A stretch of DNA of 24,188 bases from positions 1 to 24,188 of the forward strand of contig JBBRZN010000032.1 in the NCBI GenBank assembly GCA_038236705.1, in the 5' to 3' direction. The notes under the pieces were generated by a model. It had not been told where the DNA came from, made no database searches, and was given only the letters and a program-made list of their open reading frames with translations. The position numbers and the translations under genes are program-made. Numbering within the stretch: the stretch's first letter is position 1; every line of letters begins with the position of its first letter. This document shows positions 9,361 through 16,289 of this stretch, in pieces. The stretch comes from AC-32 sp038236705 (lineage in GTDB: Bacteria > Actinomycetota > Thermoleophilia > Gaiellales > Gaiellaceae).

Positions 9361-12015
9361 ATGGACGCGACTGCTGAACGGCCCGACCTCGTCGACGTAA
9401 TCCTCCGCGACGGCGCGACTCTGCGGCTGCGCCCGCCGGCGCGCGGCGACGCCGAAGCACTGCTCGCCTTCTTCGCCGGCCTCTCCGCCGAGAGCATGCA
9501 CCTGCGCTTCCACGGAGCGCGCCGCGTCGACCGCGCCTTGGTCGAGCACTTCCTCACCGACTCCCGCGATCGCGGCGTGCTCATCGGCGTCGTCGCCGAC
9601 GGGGCTGATGGCGAGCGCATCGTCGCCGTCGCCGAGTACGCCCGCCTCCGCGACCCGACGACGGCCGAGGTCGCCTTCGCCGTCGCCGACGCCCTGCAGG
9701 GCCACGGCATCGGCCCGCGCCTCTTGGAGCGGCTCGCGGCCCTGGCCGCGACGGCCGGCGTCGAGAGCTTCGTCGCCGAGGTCTTGCCGGTGAACCGGGC
9801 CATGCTGCGCGTCTTCGCCGACGCCGGCTTCGACATCGCTCGCGAGCTCGGCGGCGGCGAGGTCGAGGTCCGCTTCTCGATCGCGCCCACCGCAGACTTC
9901 CGCGCCCGCGTCGACGAGCGCGACCACGTCGCCGTCGCCGCCTCGCTGCGCCCCTTCTTCTCCCCCACTTCGGTCGCCGTCATCGGCGCCTCGCGCCGGC
10001 GCGGCTCGATCGGCGGCGAACTGTTCCGCAACATCCTCGCCGCCGACTTCACCGGCGCCGCCTATCCGATCAACCGTGGCGCCGAGCCCGTCGCCGGCGT
10101 GCGCAGCTATACCTCCGTCACCGACATCGGTGCGCCCGTCGACCTCGCCGTCATCTGCCTGCCGGCAGCACAGGTCGAGGCCGCTGCCCGAACGGCGCTC
10201 GCGGCCGGGGTACGTGCGCTCTGCGTCATCTCCTCCGGCTTCGCCGAGGTCGGCCACGACGGTGCCGCGCGCCAGGAGCGCCTGCTGGCTCTGGTGCGCG
10301 CGCACGGCGCTCGCCTGGTTGGCCCGAACTGCCTCGGCATCGCCGTCCCCGGCATCGGCTTGAACGCGACCTTCGCGCCGCGGGCGCTCCCGCCGGGGCG
10401 CATCGCCTTCTCGTCCCAGAGCGGCGCACTCGGCCTGACGCTCCTCGAGAGGGCCGCCGAGCGAAACCTCGGCTTCTCGGCCTTCGTCTCTATCGGCAAC
10501 AAGGCGGACGTCTCGTCGAACGACCTGCTCGAGTGGTGGGAGGAGGACGAGGAGACGGGTGTCGTCCTCCTCTACCTGGAGTCGTTCGGCAACCCGCGCA
10601 AGTTCGGCCGCCTCGCGGCGCGCGTCGCGCGCAAGAAGCCGATCCTGGCCCTCAAGGCCGGGACGACCGGCGCCGGCGCCCGCGCCGCGAGTTCGCATAC
10701 AACGGCCCTGGCCGGCGCCGAGAGCGCCGTCGACGCTCTGTTCCGCCAAGCCGGCGTCCTGCGCGCGCGGACGCTCGAGGAGCTCGTCGACGCGGCGGCC
10801 CTCCTGTCGAGCCAACCGCTGCCCAAGGGCCGCCGCACCGCCGTCGTCACCAACGCCGGCGGCCTCGGCATCCTCTGCGCCGACGCCTGCGAAGCGGCCG
10901 GACTTGAGCTCGAGGGACTGGGCGGCGAGATGCGTGAGCGTCTCCGGGCCGTGTTGCCGGCCGACGCCAGCGTGGCGAACCCCGTCGACCTGCTCGGCTC
11001 CGCAACCGCGGCCACCTACGAAGCGGTGCTGCCGCTCGTCCTGGCCGATCCGGCGATCGACAGCGTGATCGTCCTGTTCGTGCCACCGGTCGTCGCCACC
11101 GCCGACGACGTCGCCGCGGCCATCGCTCGCGCTGCGGCCGGCGCCACCAAGCCCGTCCTCGCCGTCATCGTCAGCGCCGACGGGATCCCGGCGCCACTAC
11201 GCACGGCTGACTCTCCCGTCGCAGCCTTCACCAACCCCGAGTCGGCGGCACGGGCCCTCGCTCTCGCCGCTGAGCGAGCCGACTGGCTGCGCCGCGAGGC
11301 CGGCACCGTCCCCACCGTCGACGACATCGACGACGAAAGCGCGCGGCGGGTGCTCGAGTCGATCGCAGATGAGCGCTGGCTCGACCCCGCCGAGGCGCGG
11401 GCGCTGCTGACGGCCTATGGCATCCCGCTCGTCCCCGAGCGCACCGCCGACAGTGTGGAGGAGGCGGTCGCCGCCGCCCGCGAGCTCGGCTTTCCGTCCG
11501 TCGTCAAGACCGCCGCGGCCGGCGCGCACAAGACCGAGAGCGACGGGGTCGCGCTCGGGCTCGCCACAGAGGAAGAGGTGCGCGCGGCCGCCACACGTAT
11601 CGGTACGCCGCTCCTGGTGCAGCCGATGATCACCGGCGGCGTCGAGCTCTTGGCCGGAGTCGTCCAAGACCCGGTCTTCGGCCCTTTGGTCGCGTTCGGG
11701 CCCGGCGGCGTCCTCGCCGAGCTGATTGGCGACGCCCGCTTCGCCGTCGCGCCCTTGACCGACGTCGACGCCGAGGAGCTCGTCCGCGGCGGCAAGGCCG
11801 GCCGCCTCGTCGCGGGCTTCCGCGGCCGCGCGCAGGCCGACGCCGCGGCCTTGACCGACCTCGTCCACCGCCTGGCGCGCCTGGCCGAGGAGAACCCCGA
11901 AGTCGCCGAGCTCGACTTGAACCCGGTCCTCGGCCTCGCCGAAGGCTGCGTCGCCGTCGACGCGCGCGTCCGGCTGCGTCGCGCCCAGCCTACGAGCGCC
12001 CTCAAGAGCTGGTAG
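9361..12015 (+). CDS. GNAT / ADP-forming acyl-CoA synthetase fusion
   Basis: An 884-residue multidomain protein. The N-terminal GNAT acetyltransferase (about 10-185) has the acetyl-CoA loop QGHGIGPRLLE. A CoA-binding Rossmann domain (about 200-300) reads SVAVIGASRRRGSIGG. Succinyl-CoA-ligase-like domains (about 310-640) contain VGPNCLGI, SSQSGALGLTLLE and ASSHTTALAG, with H446 at the expected phospho-histidine position. An ATP-grasp domain (about 675-884) contains SVVKTAAAGAHKTESDGVAL. ADP-forming synthetases make ATP from acyl-CoA, and such GNAT fusions (Pat type) can acetylate lysines of metabolic enzymes. Unlike E. coli PatZ, the GNAT is N-terminal, and the retained histidine argues for real synthetase activity. 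A perfect regulon palindrome lies 56 bases upstream. Confidence 0.93.
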   Translation: MDATAERPDLVDVILRDGATLRLRPPARGDAEALLAFFAGLSAESMHLRFHGARRVDRALVEHFLTDSRDRGVLIGVVADGADGERIVAVAEYARLRDPTTAEVAFAVADALQGHGIGPRLLERLAALAATAGVESFVAEVLPVNRAMLRVFADAGFDIARELGGGEVEVRFSIAPTADFRARVDERDHVAVAASLRPFFSPTSVAVIGASRRRGSIGGELFRNILAADFTGAAYPINRGAEPVAGVRSYTSVTDIGAPVDLAVICLPAAQVEAAARTALAAGVRALCVISSGFAEVGHDGAARQERLLALVRAHGARLVGPNCLGIAVPGIGLNATFAPRALPPGRIAFSSQSGALGLTLLERAAERNLGFSAFVSIGNKADVSSNDLLEWWEEDEETGVVLLYLESFGNPRKFGRLAARVARKKPILALKAGTTGAGARAASSHTTALAGAESAVDALFRQAGVLRARTLEELVDAAALLSSQPLPKGRRTAVVTNAGGLGILCADACEAAGLELEGLGGEMRERLRAVLPADASVANPVDLLGSATAATYEAVLPLVLADPAIDSVIVLFVPPVVATADDVAAAIARAAAGATKPVLAVIVSADGIPAPLRTADSPVAAFTNPESAARALALAAERADWLRREAGTVPTVDDIDDESARRVLESIADERWLDPAEARALLTAYGIPLVPERTADSVEEAVAAARELGFPSVVKTAAAGAHKTESDGVALGLATEEEVRAAATRIGTPLLVQPMITGGVELLAGVVQDPVFGPLVAFGPGGVLAELIGDARFAVAPLTDVDAEELVRGGKAGRLVAGFRGRAQADAAALTDLVHRLARLAEENPEVAELDLNPVLGLAEGCVAVDARVRLRRAQPTSALKSW

Positions 12016-12019
12016 CCGC

Positions 12020-12034
12020 TGCGGATAACCCGCA
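12020..12034 (+). promoter_or_regulatory. Regulon palindrome upstream of the cupredoxin-like gene
   Basis: TGCGGATAACCCGCA has perfect arms and begins five bases after the synthetase stop codon. It lies 96 bases before the cupredoxin-like gene start at 12131. The GGATAAC core links it to the degenerate copies at 4212 and 5216. Confidence 0.65.
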
Positions 12035-12130
12035 AGCAAAGCGCGGGAAGCATGCGGGCGAGTTCAGTGTCCCGACGGATGGCCACCGGCGTGCGCGGTC
12101 GCAGACTGGGAGGACCAAGAAGGGAGTGTC

Positions 12131-12607
12131 ATGAAGATCAAGCGCACGATTCCACTGCTCACTCTGCTCGTGCTGGCCGGCGTCCTCGCCGCACTCGCAT
12201 GCGCGGCGCCCGGCTCCTCCCGCGCGTCGCTCGTCATCCGCCATCAGCTGCGCGGCTGCCACTCGTGGTCGCTGAACGGTGGCCCCTACCGGACGAGCCG
12301 GACTGTCGTCATCCGCCACGGCGGCTCGATCAGCGTCACCAACAACGACGTCATGCCGCAGAAGCTCGTCGAGACCAGCGGACACGCCGTCGTCTACACG
12401 CGGCTCAACGTCGGCATGAGCGGCGGGATGGGCCTCAAGGGAACGTTCCCGCCGGCGATGCTGGCGCGCATGGGCGCCGCGAGCAAGATCACCTTCGCCA
12501 AGGCTGGCGTCTACCGCTTCACGACCAAGCCCGGTGAGGACTACATGGCCGGGATGAAGACTGTCGGCGCCGACAACGTCCTCCACCTGACGGTAAGGGT
12601 CAAGTGA
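12131..12607 (+). CDS. Secreted cupredoxin-like protein
   Basis: A 158-residue exported protein. A signal sequence covers about residues 1-32 (KIKR, then a hydrophobic core ending ALACAAPGSSRA), followed by one beta-sandwich domain: GCHSWSLNGG, VVIRHGGSISVTNND and ITFAKAGVYRFTT. The pattern matches plastocyanin/azurin-like domains. However, the region where the type 1 copper Cys is normally found reads FTTKPGEDYM with no cysteine, and the usual histidine after NNDVMP is Gln. It may bind copper through other residues (C43, H44, several Met) or may not bind it. The start follows GGGAG, and a strong terminator comes 20 bases after the stop. The nearby NirK-like protein and palindrome suggest a shared redox role. 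Confidence 0.75.
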   Translation: MKIKRTIPLLTLLVLAGVLAALACAAPGSSRASLVIRHQLRGCHSWSLNGGPYRTSRTVVIRHGGSISVTNNDVMPQKLVETSGHAVVYTRLNVGMSGGMGLKGTFPPAMLARMGAASKITFAKAGVYRFTTKPGEDYMAGMKTVGADNVLHLTVRVK

Positions 12608-12626
12608 GGCACGCAGCATCTAGGCT

Positions 12627-12658
12627 CGACGAGGGGCGCTCGCGCCCCTCGTCGTTTT
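12627..12658 (+). terminator. Intrinsic terminator
   Basis: A perfect 12-bp stem CGACGAGGGGCG / CGCCCCTCGTCG with loop CTCG is followed at once by TTTT. It ends the cupredoxin-like transcript 20 bases after its stop codon. Confidence 0.9.
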
Positions 12659-12709
12659 GGCGGAGTCAAGTACGGAGAGAGCCAGACAAAGCAGCGAGAA
12701 AGGAAGACG

Positions 12710-13069
12710 ATGACTGTGCCGGGGCAAGAAGTGCCTGGGCAGGCGCTCGCCGTCGCCCACGCATTTGACATCGAGGGCGCCAAGGCGCGCCTCGCTGCCG
12801 CCGACGGCGGTTACGAGATCGTCCACGAGTCCCCCGGCCTCGAGATCGGCGTCTACGTACTCGTCGCCCCCGAGCCGGACCATCAGCAGCCACACGCCGA
12901 CGACGAGGTCTACGTCGTCCTCGAGGGCAGCGGCACCCTTGACATCGAAGGGGATCAGGTCGAGCTGCGCGAGGGGCATGCCGCGTTCGTCCCCGCCGGA
13001 GCCAAGCACCAGTTCATCGGCTACGAGCAGCTGAGCGTGCTGGTGATCTTCGAGAAGACGCCCCGATGA
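12710..13069 (+). CDS. Small cupin-domain protein
   Basis: A 119-residue single-domain cupin starting at ATG 12710 behind AAGGA. Motif 1 reads DHQQPHADDEVYVVLEGSG, with H58, H62 and E66 as likely metal ligands. Motif 2 reads FVPAGAKHQFIG, with H100 as the fourth. The length and motif spacing are normal for stand-alone Cupin_2 proteins, which serve as small metal-dependent enzymes or sensors; the substrate cannot be told. It is followed by the remains of a glutaredoxin-like gene and a DUF302 gene, so the three may once have formed a redox-related unit. Confidence 0.88.
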   Translation: MTVPGQEVPGQALAVAHAFDIEGAKARLAAADGGYEIVHESPGLEIGVYVLVAPEPDHQQPHADDEVYVVLEGSGTLDIEGDQVELREGHAAFVPAGAKHQFIGYEQLSVLVIFEKTPR

Positions 13070-13082
13070 GCGAGACACGCTG

Positions 13083-13380
13083 ATGCTTTAGCTCTTCCAG
13101 ACCGAGTGGTGCCCCGCCTCCAGGCGTGTCCGCCAGCGGCTGACCGAGCTCAGTATCGACCTACGCCACGCGGCAGGTACCTGTTGCGAAGGAACGGCGC
13201 CACGTCCTCCAGCGTGCTGCCGGAACGGATGTGGTTCCAACCCTCGTCCTCGAGGATGCCACTGCGCTCGTCGGCGAGGATGCGATCCGCGCCTGGCTCG
13301 ACGCGCACGCGGCGGAGACACCCGAGGCCGAAGCACACAGCCAGAAGGTGGCGAAAACCGCCGCCGTCAACTCGAGGAGG
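13083..13380 (+). pseudogene. Glutaredoxin-like thioredoxin-fold protein, broken
   Basis: ATG CTT at 13083 is followed by TAG at 13089, where this family usually has GAG (ML-E-LFQTEWCPASR). The same frame then reads LFQTEWCPASRRVRQRL, then TELSID. After one extra C at 13160-13161 another frame continues YATRQVPVAKERRHVLQRAA, GTDVVPTLVLED and GEDAIRAWLDAHAAETPEA. The combined product matches small glutaredoxin/GST N-terminal-like proteins with a single active-site Cys (WCPAS). One nonsense change and one frameshift are needed. The second frame runs on into the DUF302 gene, so the original stop also seems lost. Confidence 0.72.
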
Positions 13381-13387
13381 AATGCGA

Positions 13388-13777
13388 ATGCTTGCGACCG
13401 GCTACACGCTGAGCACCACCACACGGCTTGGCTTCACCGCGGCCGTCGAACGCGTACGCACCGAGCTCCAGGAGGAGGGCTTCGGCGTGCCCTGTGAGAT
13501 CGATGTGCAGGCAACGATGAAGGAGAAGCTGAACGTCGATAGCGAGCCGTACGTGATCCTTGGCGCCTGCAACCCGGCGCTCGCCCACGAGGCGCTGCAG
13601 GCCGAGCCCGACCTCGGCGTCCTCCTGCCGTGCAACGTCGTCGTCTACGAACAGAGGGGCCAGAACCACATCTCAGCCGTCGATGCCGAACGTATGCTCT
13701 CGATCGTCGGAAACGACGCACTCGGACCGATCGCAGCAGACGTGAAACGGCGGCTGGGCGCGGTCGTCGAGCGCTGA
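13388..13777 (+). CDS. DUF302 domain protein
   Basis: A 129-residue protein matching DUF302, with GFTAAVERVRTELQEEGFGV, then ATMKEKL, YVILGACNPALAHEAL, VLLPCNVVVYE and a final helical region. DUF302 proteins are small, widespread, and often found with sulfur or copper redox genes; their role is unknown. ATG 13388 is preferred because GAGGAGG lies 8 bases upstream; ATG 13382 would be only two bases from it. No terminator is visible after the stop, where a truncated permease fragment begins. Confidence 0.9.
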   Translation: MLATGYTLSTTTRLGFTAAVERVRTELQEEGFGVPCEIDVQATMKEKLNVDSEPYVILGACNPALAHEALQAEPDLGVLLPCNVVVYEQRGQNHISAVDAERMLSIVGNDALGPIAADVKRRLGAVVER

Positions 13778-13802
13778 GCCGCCAGCTGACGTGCCTCCAG
13801 CC

Positions 13803-13930
13803 CGCTGACGTTCTCACCGACCACGGCCGCTCTGCTCGCTCTGGCCGGGCTCGCAGTCGGCGCGTTCGGCACCATCGTCGGCTCCGGCGGCGGCTTCATC
13901 CTCACGCCGACCCTGCTCGCATTTCCAGGT
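13803..13930 (+). pseudogene. N-terminal stub of a TauE/SafE-type permease
   Basis: The plus strand encodes TTAALLALAGLAVGAFGTIV, then GSGGGFILTPTLLAFPGT. This is the first membrane segment and glycine motif of TauE/SafE (TSUP) permeases; compare GLVGGGGSILAVPVLV in the intact gene at 21261-22028. No good start codon is in frame (only CTG 13806), and homology stops at about 13920, where the sequence becomes the reverse strand of a response-regulator fragment. It is a 5' remnant cut by a rearrangement. Confidence 0.6.
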
Positions 13931-14040
13931 ACTAGCCCACGAGCTCCGCGAGCGGCTGCTCGTCGTCGACGACGAGGACGCGGGCGAGGGGTAGCTTGGG
14001 GGCCGCCCGTCGCGAACAAGGTTTCCACGTCGTCGCTCAT
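13918..14040 (-). pseudogene. N-terminal stub of a response regulator
   Basis: ATG 14040 overlaps the stop of the PepSY-like gene (ATGA), as in a working operon. It encodes MSDDVETLFATGG and, after an indel in the GGGGG run at 13998-14002, PKLPLARVLVVDDEQPLAEL, the beginning of a receiver domain. A TAG follows, then YLEM, before homology is lost. The phosphorylation site and output domain are missing. It faces the permease stub, so both genes lost their 3' ends at one breakpoint. Confidence 0.6.
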
Positions 14041-14782
14041 TCGGAGATTGCAACGAAGCGGCCATGCCACCAGTGCTCCCAGATCGCGCCAGAAGCCGCG
14101 TCCACCGACAACATCCCGACGATCTTGCCGTGTCGCTCGACCTCCATCGTGTAGTAGCCGGGGAAGGCGTCTGCGTCGGGCACCCTCAACGACGCCTCGT
14201 GCTGCGCCAGCCACCGGTCGGCAATCGCAATCGCCTGGCGGGCGGAGACTGGAACCGCGTCGGAGCCGGACGCGGGCGTCCAAGAGGAACCCCCGGCAGA
14301 GCCCATCATCCCACCGGACGGCCCGCCCATCATGCCACCGCCGCCCGAGCCAATCATCCCATCGCCCGAGCCCATCATCCCATCGCCGAAGCGGCCGCTC
14401 GTCATGCCGTAGCGGATGTTCCACATCATCGCGGGGCCGTATTCGAGCGAGGTGCGTCCCGTGGCGGGGTCGACGAGCACCTCTGTCGCCGGCGCGCCTG
14501 ACTTGTCGTCGAGTCGCGCGTAGTAGTTGTTCGTGAACTGGATCACCTCGGCCACCTTCAGGTCGAGCCGGTCCGCGAACGACTGCGCTTGCCTGCGCGC
14601 CTCACCGATTGTTCGCACCGGCTTCACGCTGCCGCTGCGGTCGCCCATCTTCCAACCGCTCGAGCCACCGTTCATCCAGCCGTAGCCGTCCGTCGCCTCG
14701 CGGTTAACTGCCCAGGCGCCGAGCCGGCAAGGCCGGCGAGGGCGGCTACGAGAACGGCGATCGGAAGGATCTTCGTCCGCAT
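14037..14782 (-). pseudogene. Secreted Met/Gly-rich PepSY-like protein, frameshifted after signal peptide
   Basis: ATG 14782 opens with a signal peptide (MRTKILPIAVLVAALAGLAG). A frame change at about 14715 is needed to reach WAVNREATDGYGWMNGG and the rest, which is intact. Two PepSY-like units (about PVRTIGEARRQAQSFAD...PATGRTSLEYG and PVSARQAIAIADRW...DAASGAIWEHWW) flank a repeat rich in GMMGSG/GMIGSG/GGMMGG. Met-rich segments often bind Cu(I), and PepSY proteins often accompany metal or redox two-component systems. It lies six bases after the SHOCT gene and overlaps the regulator stub by ATGA, so it was part of a three-gene operon. The frameshift may be a sequence error. Confidence 0.7.
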
Positions 14783-14787
14783 CGCCG

Positions 14788-15039
14788 TCACACCCCCAAC
14801 GCGTGCGCTGCGCGGAGCTTCGCCCGCAGCGCCTCGTAGGTATCGGCGTCAATCTCGCCGCTCGCCAGCCGGCGGTCGAGAATCTCCTCCGGCCGCTCCG
14901 CGATCGCAGCGGCACCGGGACGATCGGCGCGTCCGAAGAGGGCGGCCCCCGCCCAGACGACTGCGGCGATCAGGATCACCCACAAAACCGACATGAACAC
15001 CCAGCCCGCCGCACCCATTCCTCCTGACCAGTTCATCAT
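14788..15039 (-). CDS. SHOCT-domain small membrane protein
   Basis: An 83-residue protein with one membrane segment (about residues 12-36, GWVFMSVLWVILIAAVVWAG) and a C-terminal SHOCT motif (EEILDRRLASGEIDADTYEA). SHOCT is a short oligomerisation domain of unknown detailed role. ATG 15039 follows AAAGGAG with an 8-base spacer. It heads the unit with the PepSY-like gene and the regulator stub. A CCGCGC/GCGCGG hairpin at 15065-15079 separates it from the upstream gene on the same strand. Confidence 0.88.
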   Translation of the reverse strand: MMNWSGGMGAAGWVFMSVLWVILIAAVVWAGAALFGRADRPGAAAIAERPEEILDRRLASGEIDADTYEALRAKLRAAHALGV

Positions 15040-15082
15040 CGTCTAACTCCTTTCGATCGCGAGTCCGCGCAGAGCGCGGTGG

Positions 15083-15709
15083 TTAGAAACCGAGCCCAAC
15101 CCCGCTCAGCTGCGCCGGGCGCTCCCAGGCGTAGACGACCTCGGCGAGGCGCGGAGCGCCGGCGACGAGGTCATGCCAGGCAGCGGCCGAGGCCCAGAGG
15201 TCGACCTGGCCGAGCAAAGCCTCGAGCGCCAGCTCCGAGTCGGCCTCGAAGACGAAGATCGCCTCGCTCGGCGTCAACAGCAGCTGGTGGCGCACCAGCA
15301 GCGTGCCGACCGGGTCGAACGGCGGGCCCTGGACCGCTAGCTTGCGCGCCTGCTCTAGTGCGCCTTCCTTGAGCGGGACTACAAGCGTCGCCCGCCGCGG
15401 CGCGAGCAGGCGGAGCTCAGAGAGGCGATGGACAAGCTCCTGCAGCACGCCGGCGTGCATAACCGTGCTCGTGACGAAGAAGTCGCCGCCCGAACGCTCA
15501 ACGACGAGTGTCGGCTGCCCATCGAGACGGTCCTCCGCCTTCTGCCCAAGACGGAAGCTGCGCAGCTCATCAAAGTCGATCGTGCGCCGGATGACGCCCT
15601 CGCCTCCGTTGCGCCCTTCGAGAACGAGGGCCTTGGGAGCGAACTCGAGCTTGCCAAGGTAGATGTGGCCGCTCGGTTCGCGCCACTTGACGGCGTATGA
15701 AGTCTTCAT
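15083..15709 (-). CDS. Two-domain protein of unknown function
   Basis: A 208-residue soluble protein starting at ATG 15709 (KTSYAVKWREPSGHIYLGKL). No Shine-Dalgarno is visible, so it may be leaderless. The first 100 residues form an unrecognised beta-rich domain (LEFAPKALVLEGRNGG, TLVVERSGGDFFVTSTV). The last 100 (LKEGALEQARKLAVQG, PPFDP, AIFVFEADSELALEALLG, EVVYAWERP) are a paralogue of the whole protein at 3712-4026. A perfect regulon palindrome is centred 64 bases before the ATG. Shared domain and shared promoter element suggest both respond to one signal; their biochemical role cannot be told. Confidence 0.78.
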   Translation of the reverse strand: MKTSYAVKWREPSGHIYLGKLEFAPKALVLEGRNGGEGVIRRTIDFDELRSFRLGQKAEDRLDGQPTLVVERSGGDFFVTSTVMHAGVLQELVHRLSELRLLAPRRATLVVPLKEGALEQARKLAVQGPPFDPVGTLLVRHQLLLTPSEAIFVFEADSELALEALLGQVDLWASAAAWHDLVAGAPRLAEVVYAWERPAQLSGVGLGF

Positions 15710-15765
15710 AGGCCAAGGATTGCCTCGCGCGCGCGCTCTGCCATGAGGGGGAGCGCTGATCTTGC

Positions 15766-15780
15766 TGCGGGAAAGCCGCA
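15766..15780 (-). promoter_or_regulatory. Regulon palindrome upstream of the two-domain gene
   Basis: TGCGGGAAAGCCGCA, extended to CTGCGG...CCGCAG, is identical over 17 bases to the copy at 17846-17860. Its centre is 64 bases upstream of the ATG at 15709. Confidence 0.7.
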
Positions 15781-15879
15781 GAGAGCGCGGGCTGTCGTGG
15801 ACGCTGCGCGGCGGCGGCACCGCGGGCGCGAGGCCTCGCGATGGCTGCCGGTGGGCTCGTAGAATCAGCCGAGCATCGG

Positions 15880-16035
15880 CTACCGGTCGTAGCGGCCGTC
15901 ATAGCCGTGGTCGACGAACCAGATCCAGCGATTCAAGTCCTCACGGCCCCCTGGCTCGTCGGGTGCGCACGGCTCCCAGCCGACGTCGGCGCGCCTCGCG
16001 TACCAGCCGCGAGCGCGGCAGCACTCGGCCGCCGC
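15880..16035 (-). pseudogene. C-terminal remnant of an unrecognised Trp-rich protein
   Basis: The region 15781-16289 has no convincing intact gene. On the minus strand a frame without any start codon encodes GWYARRADVGWEPCAPDEPG, then REDLNRWIWFVDHGYDGRYD, ending TAG at 15880. The tail is too Trp/Asp/Tyr-rich to look like a chance frame in GC-rich DNA. An in-frame TGA at 16036-16038 and the absence of a start suggest a decayed gene. The family is not recognised. Confidence 0.35.
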
Positions 16036-16289
16036 TCACTCCAGCTCGGGCGCATGGCCTCGACGAGCGGCGTGAGAAAGAGGCCCTCGACACGCACGGT
16101 CGGCTCCGACCATTGACCGAGCCGCGGCGGCGGCCTTCGACTTCGGAAAACCGCATCGGAAGCGAGGAATCCCCGCAGCGACCTTCAGCAGACGCCCCGA
16201 TGAACATGGGGCCGCAGGAGGCCAAGCTGGATCCACAAAGGTCAGAGCTCGAACAAGGGAGACTCGGCCGCGACGGAAGGGAGTTTGAG

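Noticed and set aside
9334..10815. A 493-codon minus-strand frame opposite the synthetase
   Set aside because: It is low-complexity and acidic/Arg-rich, with no motifs, opposite an unambiguous multidomain gene.
13231..13497. An 88-codon plus-strand ORF as an independent gene
   Set aside because: Its first 50 residues are the C-terminal part of the broken glutaredoxin-like gene; the rest overlaps the DUF302 gene in a different frame.
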